Below the pieces are notes generated by a model. That model had not been told where the DNA came from. It made no database searches and worked only from the letters and a program-made list of their open reading frames with translations. Positions 8,512 through 16,483 of a stretch of 64,000 nt of DNA are shown piece by piece. Within the stretch, counting starts at the first letter, position 1. Each line of letters opens with the position of its first letter. The translations under genes were made by a program, and so were the position numbers. This DNA comes from Martelella mediterranea (GTDB taxonomy: Bacteria > Pseudomonadota > Alphaproteobacteria > Rhizobiales > Rhizobiaceae), in contig NZ_SMAR01000018.1 of assembly GCF_004342225.1 (NCBI RefSeq), positions 1 to 64,000 on the forward strand. Reading direction: 5' to 3'.

Positions 8512-9621
8512 TCAGGATACGGCGTGCACGGCGGCGAGATAGGCCGTACCCGGATGGTTTTTCTGATAGGCCAGCGCCTTTTCGTGCGTGGCAAGGCGGT
8601 CGGGATCGACGGCTTTACCGTCAGACGCGAACGAGGCGCGGCCGTCACCGGAGGATGGTCCGTCACCAAGATCAAGCGCGCCGTAATCGACGATCTTCGG
8701 CAAGGCTTCCATGAGATCGGTAAGCGCCTTGCGCGGCGAGACCTTTTCCTCGCCCTCGGCAAAGGAGACCGATGCTTCGTCGGGCAGAGCATCGAGGATG
8801 GCGACGAGCTTGTCTTTTGCCGCCGGGATCAGTTTCTGGTCGGCAACCAGCTTTTCGGCAAAGGCAACATGGCCGTCATGGGCCATTTTCCGTTCGCTTT
8901 TGCTGATGGCGTCTTCGCGGGCCGCAAGTTTGGCCTCACGTTCGGCGAATGCGGGATCGTTCTTCGTTGTCACGGAGGGTGTCCTTTCAGGGGTTGGTGC
9001 GGCAAAGGCCGGACGACCGGGTTTGTCGATTTCGATTTCATCGAGCCAGTCAATCCGCCACGTCGGGATCGCCTTGTCGGCTTCTTCCAGGCTAAATTTC
9101 TCGATGATGAAGTCCCGAAGGCCGCGCAGGATATTCGCGGTCTCTTCAAAGCCACGTTCGCCAAAATCGGCAGAAAACGTCACGGTTGACCCGGTGTTGC
9201 CGAACTGAACATTCTTCAGGCCGGAAACAGCAGGCGCTGCCCCGCCTAAAAAGCCGACATGACGTGGGTACCATGTCCCTTTTTGGGGATTGGCTTCGCT
9301 GTCGGGTCGAAAGAAGGAAAGCGAGACCTTCTTGTAGCGGCCGGCTTTGACCGCAGTGGAAAAATCAGGGTCGATATCGGAAAGGTTGGCGAACAGCCGA
9401 TCGGCGCTGGCGTCGTAATCAAAACTGTCGATCCAGCCATAAGCGGGCGCGTCGGTCGTGGGGTGACCGACAACGACCGGTGCAGGTGCCGTCTCACGAT
9501 CGTAAGAATCGGCGATCGCGCTCAGGTCCGATGCGGAATACGTGATCGGATCGCCGTTCATCGGCGTGAAAGTACCGCTGCGGAAAACCTCGATACGGGC
9601 TTGGGTGGATTCGTTCGTCAT
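8512..9621 (-). CDS. Prohead protease/scaffold (Mu gpI-like)
   Basis: 369 residues from ATG 9621, chosen because GGAGGCACC lies directly upstream; an in-frame longer start at 9648 lacks this. The N-terminal half reads like Mu protease I (FRSGTFTPMNGDPITYSASDLSAIADSYD, then VVVGHP). A coiled-coil, Glu/Lys-rich C-terminal half (residues 200-300) fits an internal scaffold region. It cleaves head proteins during maturation. A terminator and a 260-base gap lie upstream, so it probably has its own promoter, as gene I does in Mu. Confidence 0.8.
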   Translation of the reverse strand: MTNESTQARIEVFRSGTFTPMNGDPITYSASDLSAIADSYDRETAPAPVVVGHPTTDAPAYGWIDSFDYDASADRLFANLSDIDPDFSTAVKAGRYKKVSLSFFRPDSEANPQKGTWYPRHVGFLGGAAPAVSGLKNVQFGNTGSTVTFSADFGERGFEETANILRGLRDFIIEKFSLEEADKAIPTWRIDWLDEIEIDKPGRPAFAAPTPERTPSVTTKNDPAFAEREAKLAAREDAISKSERKMAHDGHVAFAEKLVADQKLIPAAKDKLVAILDALPDEASVSFAEGEEKVSPRKALTDLMEALPKIVDYGALDLGDGPSSGDGRASFASDGKAVDPDRLATHEKALAYQKNHPGTAYLAAVHAVS

Positions 9622-9662
9622 GGTGCCTCCGGACAATCTGGAAGCCACTTTGACGTCGTCAT

Positions 9663-9699
9663 AAAAAAGAACCGCCCGGAATTAAGTTCCGCACGGTTC
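9663..9699 (-). terminator. Intrinsic terminator after the virion morphogenesis gene
   Basis: On the minus strand GAACCG pairs with CGGTTC around an inner imperfect stem (GGAA/TTCC), followed at once by six T residues. It lies after the gene ending at 9886 and before the protease gene. Confidence 0.8.
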
Positions 9700-9885
9700 A
9701 CTTTCTCGATCTGGCGCGACAATGGCCCTGATCGGTTCCGATTGCAAGATTACATCCGCCCCTGACACGCAAATAGCCTCACAATCGATTTCTAACGGGG
9801 GTCTAACGCGACCCTTTCCGGTTTTCGGTATGTCCGGGCGGATCGTGACCGCGATGGCGCTCCTGAAGCCTCTCGTGAAATTTCG
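9700..9885 (-). other. Non-coding gap upstream of the protease gene
   Basis: No supported ORF. Two copies of TCTAACG lie 13 bases apart near 9790-9810 (plus strand). With the terminator downstream this gap matches the place of the Mu late promoter PI, but I could not identify -10 or activator sites with confidence. Confidence 0.4.
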
Positions 9886-10458
9886 CTATTCTGTCTCAAG
9901 CCAACGTTCCGCAATCGCGATAATCGCGACCTGGTCATCCGCATTGATGCCGAGATAGGGGCGCGCCGGAATGTGAACCGTATATGAGCCGACCGTGACG
10001 TCCCTGGCGAAATTGGACTGCGCTTTTTTCCGGAAGCGCTGGTCGAGCGTTTCCGTCCGTGCATCGTAATGCTGATAGATCGTGCGGGTGTGAGAAGGGA
10101 TGGTGATGTCGCCGCCCAACTGATGGATGGCTGCGTAGGGCATGGGCGAACCGATCCGGATATCACTGTTGCTCGCGACAAGGTTGATCGATCCGGCCAG
10201 TCGCCCCTCTGCCCGCAGGATGTGGACTGGGGTTTGTCCCTTGCTTTCACGGTTGCGGATCGTTTTATCCTTCAGCCGTTGCCATGGTTCGCCGTCCGGT
10301 CCGCTTTCCTTCTCAAAATTCTCCCGCGTGGCATTGATTAAATGCTCGCCAACTTCACGGTAAAAGCCCTGTGGCTGATTCATCATGGCGACCAGTCGTT
10401 CCAGCCGCGTGCGTATCGAACCGTCAGATAGGCTGAGTTTGTAACTGATGCCGCTCAT
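9886..10458 (-). CDS. Phage virion morphogenesis protein (Mu gpG-like)
   Basis: 190 residues. The pattern of N-terminal helices, VGEHLINATRENFEKESGPDGEPWQRL, KTPVHILRAEGRLAGSI-like turn, PYAAIHQLGG and a C-terminal IPARPYLGI is the signature of the phage virion morphogenesis family (Mu gpG; tail completion or head-tail joining). It follows the F-like gene across a 109-base gap with a palindrome and a hairpin, and is followed by an intrinsic terminator. Confidence 0.9.
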   Translation of the reverse strand: MSGISYKLSLSDGSIRTRLERLVAMMNQPQGFYREVGEHLINATRENFEKESGPDGEPWQRLKDKTIRNRESKGQTPVHILRAEGRLAGSINLVASNSDIRIGSPMPYAAIHQLGGDITIPSHTRTIYQHYDARTETLDQRFRKKAQSNFARDVTVGSYTVHIPARPYLGINADDQVAIIAIAERWLETE

Positions 10459-10520
10459 GGACTTGTCTCTCCGTTCGTACTATATTGCACCTGTCAGGCA
10501 CGCGATGACCGGTGATGGTC

Positions 10521-10534
10521 CAGGTAGCTACCTG
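10521..10534. repeat. Perfect 14-base palindrome between F-like and G-like genes
   Basis: CAGGTAGCTACCTG reads the same on both strands. A shorter palindrome CCTGTCAGG lies about 20 bases upstream. They fall in the only gap between the two head genes, so they may bind a dimeric regulator; this is unproven. Confidence 0.5.
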
Positions 10535-10540
10535 ACAACA

Positions 10541-10566
10541 GGGCCGGATCACTCCCGGCCCTTTTT
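10541..10566 (+). terminator. GC-rich hairpin followed by T run, plus-strand orientation
   Basis: GGGCCGG and CCGGCCC flank a 7-base loop and are followed by TTTTT on the plus strand. It lies at the 3' end of the minus-strand F-like gene. As an intrinsic terminator it would act on plus-strand (antisense) transcripts; on the minus strand it has no U tract and may only protect the mRNA end. Confidence 0.55.
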
Positions 10567-10567
10567 C

Positions 10568-11872
10568 TTATCGCTTGTAAACCAGCTTTCCACCGCGCCG
10601 GCGATCAAGCGCCTTGAAGTCAGGATCGCCTTTCTTCGTCGTTGGATTATAACTGGTAATGGCATCCCAATAACGTTCCCCGATTTCGAAAACGATCTGG
10701 ATGCCGGTCTTGCGATCGACACGGATATAGCGGCGATCGACAACAAGCTCTTCTGTGTCCTGGTCCCTGGCACTGGCTTTTCGTGCCACGCCCATCCAGA
10801 TTTCATCCGGATCGAGCAAGGTTTCAGCCATAAGCGGTGTGAGCCGATGCCGGCCGCGCTTCAAGACCTTGAACGCGCCGGAGCGATCACGGAACAGCTG
10901 ATCGGATACGGGAACTTTCGTGCCGGCCTTGTCCTCGAACAGGACCGCCTTTCCAATATCCGCACCGAACGGTTTGAGAAACGCCCGGACATAATCCTCA
11001 GGCTCAAGTCCTTCCTTCATCGGTTTGGCCTTGAATGGCCTTGCAGTTTTCAACAACTCATCAATCGGTTCGGGGTCGTCGATCGCAACGGCCTGGCGTG
11101 GGTTTGTCAGTTGCGTGTCGCCATCATCCAGCAGGGCCTGGGGCGTAAGGCCGCGCTCCCAGAGATCGCCCGGCATATAATCCCAGCCAAACCCGATGCC
11201 CTGCGGCTTTTCCGACAGCTGACCGGTCATCGGATCGATGAAGGGCTGCATCAGATCTTCAGGGGCCTTGTCTGGGCCGTCCTTGCCGCGCCGTTTCAGG
11301 TCATCATAAGAAAGTGTGCGAACGCCGCAGGAGCAAAGCCAGCCGTTTGGCGGATAGTGCTTTTCCCACCAGGCATGATCATGACGCAGGACCAGGCCGT
11401 GCCATGCAACATGCGACGGCCGTGGCGACTTCGGAACACGCGTTTCGCCGTGGCGATATTCCCAGAACGGCCGCAGCTTGATCACGTCCGGGTCGCGCAT
11501 CTGTTTCAGCCGGCCTGCCATATAGGATGTGCGGATATTGGTCTCGAAGATCACACGTGTGCGCCAGCCACGTTCGCCCTTGTATTGCCAGCCGTAACGG
11601 TCAACGATCTGATCAAAGTCCTTGCGGAAACCCTCCAGCGTACCGCCGTTCTCAATCGCTTCACCAATGGCCGTCTGAAAATCACTGACGATGGCCATAT
11701 CGTTTGCACCGGCCACGACGAAAGCGCGGTCATGAATACCGCGCATGGCATCCGTCCAGGCTTTGGTCGGCTTGCCACGTTTCTGGCGAAAGAATTCAAT
11801 CTGTTCTGCAAAAGACTGGTTGATAACCTCGAAAGCATCATCGGCAAAGGACGCTTCCGCATCGGTAAACAC
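10568..11872 (-). CDS. F-like minor head protein with C-terminal PBECR2-like nuclease-fold domain
   Basis: The visible ORF from GTG 11872 has 434 residues. Residues 15-190 match Mu gpF/gp30: FFRQKRGKPTKAWTDAM, RDFDQIV-like RKDFDQIVDRYGW, then GWRTRVIFETNIRTSYMAGR and HxxWHGLVLRHDHAWWEKHYPPNGWLCSC. Residues 270-434 (KAVLFEDKAGTKVPVS, LLDPDEIWMGVARK, KTGIQIVFEIGERYWDAITSY) resemble the PBECR2 barnase/RelE-like nuclease fold often fused to these proteins. No ribosome site precedes the GTG. The same frame is open a further 83 codons upstream to 12121, where the portal ORF ends in an A9 run, so it may be made as a 971-residue portal fusion. Confidence 0.8.
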   Translation of the reverse strand: MFTDAEASFADDAFEVINQSFAEQIEFFRQKRGKPTKAWTDAMRGIHDRAFVVAGANDMAIVSDFQTAIGEAIENGGTLEGFRKDFDQIVDRYGWQYKGERGWRTRVIFETNIRTSYMAGRLKQMRDPDVIKLRPFWEYRHGETRVPKSPRPSHVAWHGLVLRHDHAWWEKHYPPNGWLCSCGVRTLSYDDLKRRGKDGPDKAPEDLMQPFIDPMTGQLSEKPQGIGFGWDYMPGDLWERGLTPQALLDDGDTQLTNPRQAVAIDDPEPIDELLKTARPFKAKPMKEGLEPEDYVRAFLKPFGADIGKAVLFEDKAGTKVPVSDQLFRDRSGAFKVLKRGRHRLTPLMAETLLDPDEIWMGVARKASARDQDTEELVVDRRYIRVDRKTGIQIVFEIGERYWDAITSYNPTTKKGDPDFKALDRRRGGKLVYKR

Positions 11873-12117
11873 AGCTTCGCGGCCATAGAGCGCCGACAGC
11901 TCAAGCGCCTCGCCGATCGGGCGGGCAAGGGCTGCGGGCGACCATCTGGCGGCAAGTTTCAGCAGTGCGCGCTGTGCATCGGCCAGATCGGAAGCCGCGT
12001 CAATCGCCCGGCGAACAGCGTTGATCCGACGTGCAACAAGCCCTTCGGCCGCATCCTCAAGGCTGTTGGTCAGTTGCTCGACGGGATCGTCATCGGCCGC
12101 GAAACAGGCCGGATTAT

Positions 12118-13482
12118 TCAGTTTTTTTTTGAGCGATCACCGAACAGTTGGGCAAACATCGGGCTTTCTTCCACCGCCTGTCGCAGATCCCGGCCGCGCT
12201 TCCCGCCTTCCATAAACGCAAACCGGGCCTCGACCAGCCGCTCGATCGCAGTTTCGGTCAGATGATCGACAATCCCGGACCCCACGATCATCTCACGTGC
12301 GGCTTCGTCATCGTCGATCATGCCGGCTGTCCTGAGCACCGCGACGAGGGCCTTATCGGAAGCACTGGCAGCATCGGCTTTGGATTTTCGCGTTTCAGCG
12401 GCCTGTTTTTCATCTTCCGGTTTGACGCGCCAGATATCCGGCACGCCTGCACCAGGGAAATTATAATCGATCAGCCATTGCGCCAACTGGCTCTTGAGCG
12501 TTCCCGAAAGCATATCGCCGTCAGAGCCGACCAGCAGGGACAGGATATCGGCATGGGTTTCTGACGCTGCCCTGGAACCGTTTGCACCGATATCGGTTGT
12601 GAGCGTTTCGCCGTTGATGCAAATTGTGATCTGCTTGTCCCAATAGGCGAGCCATTCGCCATAGGAGACGCTACCGGATCGTGCCGCTTCGAGAAAACTG
12701 ACATCGGTATCCATGGGCACCACCGAGGCGGCGCTGGTGCGCATTCGCGTCAGTGTATTCAGGAGTTTGCGCTGTTCGGCCGGCAGGCTGCCGAGCGGGG
12801 TTTTGCCGACAATGGTCGGGCCTGCAAATTTATCAAGGTAATGAAGCCAGAAGGCGACACCCTCCCGCTTGAACAACACCGCCCAGAACAGCCGGCTGCC
12901 AAGACCAAGGCCATAAGGATTGTTGCCCTTTACGCCAAAGCGGTGAACGATGAACTTGCGCTGCGGCAGCTCGATGCCCTTTGACATGTTCTGCCAGGTC
13001 AACAAACGTGGCTGCCAGTCCTCGCCGAAAACGAATCGGCGCTGATCATGGCTGACAATACGTTCGGGAATAATCCGGTTTCCATCGCGCTTCCAGACGA
13101 TCTCACTGACGGCAAACCCTTTCAGCGTTGCGTCCAGGAGGCCTTCGCAAATGTCGTCAAACTGCAGTTTCTGAAGCGTCTGTCTGACAAAATCAGCAGC
13201 TTCGATATCGCGGGGCTTGTCACTGGCGGCATCGACATCCCAATCACGCGCAAGTAAAAGCCGCTTTCGCTTCTGCAGAACGGCATAGGCATGAGTGTCA
13301 CGCTCAATCTGGTCATAGATCTTCAGCCCAAGACCACCACCGCGCTCGATCAGCGTGTCATCGGCAGGCTGAAGGGTTTCGTTGAAAAACGGAATGGTGA
13401 TGTCATTGCGCGCGTCGGCAATCAGACCTTTCGCGTCAGACGACAGGTTCTTGCGTGTCTCAGTCGTTGTTTCAGACGTCAT
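12118..13482 (-). CDS. Portal protein, DUF935 (Mu gp29-like), C-terminal domain in another frame
   Basis: 454 residues. Typical DUF935 sequence: DTHAYAVLQKRKRLLLARDW, FVRQTLQKLQFDDICEGLLDATLKGFAVSEIVWK, GVAFWLHYLDKFAGPTIVGK, and QWLIDYNF near the end. It forms the dodecameric DNA portal. Family members usually continue with a helical C-terminal region; here that region (LTNSLEDAAEGL to GEALELSALYGR) is encoded only in the -1 frame after the A9 run. Its ATG overlaps the terminase stop by 4 bases. Either a frameshift is programmed here, or the gene carries a one-base indel. Confidence 0.85.
   Translation of the reverse strand: MTSETTTETRKNLSSDAKGLIADARNDITIPFFNETLQPADDTLIERGGGLGLKIYDQIERDTHAYAVLQKRKRLLLARDWDVDAASDKPRDIEAADFVRQTLQKLQFDDICEGLLDATLKGFAVSEIVWKRDGNRIIPERIVSHDQRRFVFGEDWQPRLLTWQNMSKGIELPQRKFIVHRFGVKGNNPYGLGLGSRLFWAVLFKREGVAFWLHYLDKFAGPTIVGKTPLGSLPAEQRKLLNTLTRMRTSAASVVPMDTDVSFLEAARSGSVSYGEWLAYWDKQITICINGETLTTDIGANGSRAASETHADILSLLVGSDGDMLSGTLKSQLAQWLIDYNFPGAGVPDIWRVKPEDEKQAAETRKSKADAASASDKALVAVLRTAGMIDDDEAAREMIVGSGIVDHLTETAIERLVEARFAFMEGGKRGRDLRQAVEESPMFAQLFGDRSKKN
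12122..12130 (-). other. A9 run at the portal/F junction: possible frameshift or transcript slippage site
   Basis: The minus strand reads TC, nine A residues, then CTGA. In the portal frame this gives Ser-Lys-Lys-Asn-stop. A -1 shift (or one extra A) opens a frame that continues without stop for 517 codons. A 5-bp stem (CGGCC/GGCCG, plus-strand 12094-12111) lies about 10 bases downstream. Confidence 0.6.
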
Positions 13483-15134
13483 AGGCGGTATCCTTGTAGC
13501 GTATCGCTGCCGCCGGTTGATCCGCCCGTTAAGATACCGGAGCTATGTCCGGCGGATGCGCCGCCTGAATAGTGCACGGCGTTCTGCCAAAGCATATCGA
13601 GGCAGTCGGGTCCGTCATCGTGGTCGGCATTCGGCCATTGCTGCAACTGGTCGATCAGGGTCTGTTGTGTGGAATTGATGCGGATCAGCCCGGCAGAAAT
13701 CGGCAGTTGCAGGCGTTCGATGCGCAACATCTTGTCGGTATTCGGGGTGATCGGTACCGCTGACAGGGCGACACCCTGTTTTGCCGCCGTCTGCATCAGC
13801 GATGTACGCAGGAATTCCTGAAACTGGATGGTTTCGACAAACCATAAAAGACAGCCATATTCACGCTGAAACGCGATGATGTCCGATATGATAACATCGG
13901 GCAAGCGTCGCCGGATCGAGGCAACGGCAAGATCCATCGTGCCTGTCAGACGATCTATTCCACCAACGAGAATGGCCGACGGATCGCGGCCCTTGCCCTT
14001 TTTGCCAAGCGAGGGGTCAACCGCACCGAAAAACAGTAAGTCCCGGCGTTCAAGCACCCAGAAAGTCAGGTCGCCAAACGGGTTCCCGTCCGAAATCGGC
14101 TGGTTCTGATACTCAGACGCAAAGCCATCGTGAGACCCGGCGCGCTCGCTCATGAGGAAGTAAAGCGGCTGAACCGAGGGCCAGTTTACGACTGCACCGG
14201 CGTCCATGTCGGCCCGGTTATCGTTATAAAATAGCTGAGCCGCCTCGTTGCCCTCATTGCGCAGTTCTTCTTCCCAAAGCTCCCAGAGGTCCATCCTGTC
14301 GGGCCACTGGACGATCGCCTGAAACTTCGTGGTGCTCCAGACATGAGATTTCGATGCGCGCACGATGACCGCATCAAAATGCAGCACCGTGCCAACCCAG
14401 ATCACGTCCATGGAGCCATCCGGCGGTCCAACCTTGAGCGCAGCACGGTTGATCCAGTTCTCAAGCTTCTGACGTTGTTCCGGAGATCGAACAGCCTCAT
14501 CGTTTTCCAGATCGTCAAAGAACATCAGATCCGGACGAAATGGCCCATGCCGGCGACCACGGATCTTCTGCAACGCGCCAAGGCCTTCAATGCGAACATT
14601 GTTGCGGGTAACGATTTCGCCCTCACGCCAGACACGGCCTTCACCACAAGCGTCAGGAAAATCGTAGGACAGACGCGGGTTTGTGGTCAGTTCAGCCTTG
14701 ATCGCTTCGATCAGCAAGGCCGCCTGAGCGTAAACATCGCAGACTTCCAGAATATAACGCTTGCGACCGGTCACGATGCAATAAAGCGCAAAGCCGAGTG
14801 AAAGGTGTGTGGATTTCGAGGAACCACGCGGGGCAATGAACAGGTCCCGCACACCTTTCGGACTGCCAAGGATTTCCGGGCAACGCGCAAAGATAGCCTC
14901 ATGAAACAGACTGTGGTCACCACGTACATAATGCGGCAAGTAGATTTCCATGAACGACCGGAAGCCGGTTTCGGGATCTCTGATCTTGCGAAGCCGTTCC
15001 TGCCTGGCTTTGGGGTCGGCGGGAAACGCCTCGATCGACAGCTCGATCCAGCGCGAGAAATCACTGGCCATTTCGGCCAGTGAGGTCCGCAGTTCCTTGG
15101 CCGAGACCGGCGCTTTAAGCCTGGGTTTTCTCAT
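13479..15134 (-). CDS. Phage terminase large subunit (Mu gp28-like)
   Basis: 551 residues. A Walker-A-like APRGSSKST lies near residue 100 and a Walker-B-like DLMFFDDLE near 205. Nuclease-domain acidic residues appear in GAVDPSLG (about 370) and DHDDGPDCLDML (about 515). It packages DNA into the prohead by ATP hydrolysis and makes the headful cut. Overlaps both neighbours by 4 bases (ATGA), in the operon order DUF1804, terminase, portal. Confidence 0.92.
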   Translation of the reverse strand: MRKPRLKAPVSAKELRTSLAEMASDFSRWIELSIEAFPADPKARQERLRKIRDPETGFRSFMEIYLPHYVRGDHSLFHEAIFARCPEILGSPKGVRDLFIAPRGSSKSTHLSLGFALYCIVTGRKRYILEVCDVYAQAALLIEAIKAELTTNPRLSYDFPDACGEGRVWREGEIVTRNNVRIEGLGALQKIRGRRHGPFRPDLMFFDDLENDEAVRSPEQRQKLENWINRAALKVGPPDGSMDVIWVGTVLHFDAVIVRASKSHVWSTTKFQAIVQWPDRMDLWELWEEELRNEGNEAAQLFYNDNRADMDAGAVVNWPSVQPLYFLMSERAGSHDGFASEYQNQPISDGNPFGDLTFWVLERRDLLFFGAVDPSLGKKGKGRDPSAILVGGIDRLTGTMDLAVASIRRRLPDVIISDIIAFQREYGCLLWFVETIQFQEFLRTSLMQTAAKQGVALSAVPITPNTDKMLRIERLQLPISAGLIRINSTQQTLIDQLQQWPNADHDDGPDCLDMLWQNAVHYSGGASAGHSSGILTGGSTGGSDTLQGYRL

Positions 15135-15631
15135 GAGTGATAAAGCCCTGCGAGCCGTTCACCGAACGGCTCGATGATTTCGAGGATGACACCGGCGTGG
15201 TGTGGAAATTCTTCGCGAACAAATTCCAGAAGGTGGCGCATAACGTCCTGAGCAACACCCATTTCGGAAATCGTCGGCGCAAGCTTGCCCGCCGAAGACG
15301 TCATCTTCGTCATCGCATCGGCCAGCGCGACCAGGTGTTTTACCTTGTCCGCGACGGTCAATTCACCGTGTTTGATTTCATCAAGCACGGCCTCGGCCAT
15401 GATCATGAAATCTTCAACCACTGTGGAGACGACGGTCTCGATACCTTCGCCGGCGATAATCGATGCAGAACGCAGCATATCCCAATTGTCGCCGTCGGTT
15501 TTGGCGGACTTTTTCCAGCGCGAAATCGTTGCCTGGGAAACACCGCGAACCTGCGAAATCGTGGCGATGGTCATACGCCGGTTGATGTAGTCAGAGCGGA
15601 CTTTCCGCTTCAGATCAGGATCAGAAGCCAT
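15131..15631 (-). CDS. DUF1804 family phage protein (probable small terminase)
   Basis: 166 residues from ATG 15631 (an AAGG site lies 9 bases upstream; the GTG three codons earlier is possible). N-terminal HTH with RRMTIATISQVRGVSQATISRWKK, then helices typical of DUF1804. In Mu-type phages this gene precedes the large terminase and probably recognises phage DNA. Overlaps the XhlA-like gene slightly at its start. Confidence 0.85.
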   Translation of the reverse strand: MASDPDLKRKVRSDYINRRMTIATISQVRGVSQATISRWKKSAKTDGDNWDMLRSASIIAGEGIETVVSTVVEDFMIMAEAVLDEIKHGELTVADKVKHLVALADAMTKMTSSAGKLAPTISEMGVAQDVMRHLLEFVREEFPHHAGVILEIIEPFGERLAGLYHS

Positions 15632-15857
15632 TGAGACCACCCTTCACAACAAATGTAACGATCGCGCCGATGATGCCTGCGGCAAACAGCCAGACGATCT
15701 TCGACAGAATATTTTCGATTTTGGTCAAGGAGGCCTGAATGCCACGCAGCCGTTCATCCAGCACGGCCGCATCCATTTCGACCTTGCTGAGGCGTAAGTT
15801 CAGCGTGTCGATACGATCATGCGCCATATCAACGCGCTCCTTGATCGCATGAACCAT
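15621..15857 (-). CDS. XhlA-like coiled-coil protein with C-terminal membrane segment
   Basis: 78 residues from ATG 15857, or a few more from TTG 15866 which has a better GGGGG site. Residues 1-50 form a coiled coil (VDMAHDRIDTLNLRLSKVEMDAAVLDERL); residues 55-73 are a single membrane helix ending near the C-terminus. This layout matches XhlA-type lysis accessory proteins. It lies directly after the o-spanin gene. A longer in-frame ORF reaching 15989 overlaps the spanin and is unlikely. Confidence 0.6.
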   Translation of the reverse strand: MVHAIKERVDMAHDRIDTLNLRLSKVEMDAAVLDERLRGIQASLTKIENILSKIVWLFAAGIIGAIVTFVVKGGLNGF

Positions 15858-15858
15858 G

Positions 15859-16173
15859 TCAGTCAATTTTACCCCCGTTCGCGACTTCTGCGGCCGCGTT
15901 TGCATTGTCGATACTGTTGACCGCGCCAGCTCGGCGTCTGTCACAGGTTTTGATGGCCAACCGGTCATTGCCCCATAGATTTGTGACATCTTCCTCGTTC
16001 AGACCACCTTCGGCAGGCAGGCTGGACATGAGGTCGAGACACGACTGGCGTGATGCATCAGGCACCATGACCTTTGTTGTCACGGTTCTGATGACTGGTT
16101 GAGGATCAGCGGGGGAGCAGGCGGACACGGTCAGAGCCGAGACCGCAAGCATCACCGCCCGGCAGTGCCGCAT
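15859..16173 (-). CDS. Outer-membrane spanin subunit (Rz1-like lipoprotein)
   Basis: 104 residues from ATG 16173. The start is a lipoprotein signal: MRHCRAVMLAVSALTVSAC with lipobox TVSAC, giving a mature N-terminal Cys. The gene begins inside the i-spanin gene in another frame, overlapping it by 68 bases, the classic Rz/Rz1 overlap. With the i-spanin it would bridge the periplasm and fuse inner and outer membranes at the end of lysis. Confidence 0.8.
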   Translation of the reverse strand: MRHCRAVMLAVSALTVSACSPADPQPVIRTVTTKVMVPDASRQSCLDLMSSLPAEGGLNEEDVTNLWGNDRLAIKTCDRRRAGAVNSIDNANAAAEVANGGKID

Positions 16174-16483
16174 TGGCTTCCTCCAATTCGTCAAGTTGAT
16201 CTCTGGCGGCCTTTTCGGCCGCTTTGATTTGCCGGTCCGTTTCAAGAACCTGTTCTGATAACGCCTTTTCCAGTTGGATGATTTCGAGGTTCGAAGCGGC
16301 AAGTTCAGCTTTCCAGTGGGCATCACGCTCATCGCGGGCAGCGACAACCCGGTCATCGATCAGATCGGAAACCTTGCCAATCGCCATGCGTGCCGAAACC
16401 CCACCGACGGCAATGAACAGCGCAGCCAGCAACCACGGCGCTGTCTTCTTCGAAAACAGGCTTGAGAGAAGTGCCATCATCAT
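16106..16483 (-). CDS. Inner-membrane spanin subunit (Rz-like)
   Basis: 125 residues. One N-terminal membrane anchor (WLLAALFIAVGGVSARMAIG, about 17-36) followed by a long coiled coil (DERDAHWKAELAASNLEIIQLEKAL to DQLDELEEANAAL). Three ATGs occur in a row; GGAGGT spacing favours the second (16480). The downstream o-spanin starts within it. Small size, topology and the nested lipoprotein gene define it. Confidence 0.8.
   Translation of the reverse strand: MMMALLSSLFSKKTAPWLLAALFIAVGGVSARMAIGKVSDLIDDRVVAARDERDAHWKAELAASNLEIIQLEKALSEQVLETDRQIKAAEKAARDQLDELEEANAALPGGDACGLGSDRVRLLPR

Noticed and set aside
8524-9189. Plus-strand ORF of 221 codons over the protease gene
   Set aside because: Antisense to a recognisable Mu gpI-like protein; no independent support.
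10448-12265. Plus-strand ORF of 605 codons antisense to the F-like head gene
   Set aside because: Shadow of the GC-rich minus-strand coding frame; protein shows no domain, and the opposite strand encodes clear F-like sequence.
15859-16356. Long start (16356) for the o-spanin ORF
   Set aside because: The lipoprotein signal begins at ATG 16173; the extra N-terminal part is only the out-of-frame i-spanin sequence.
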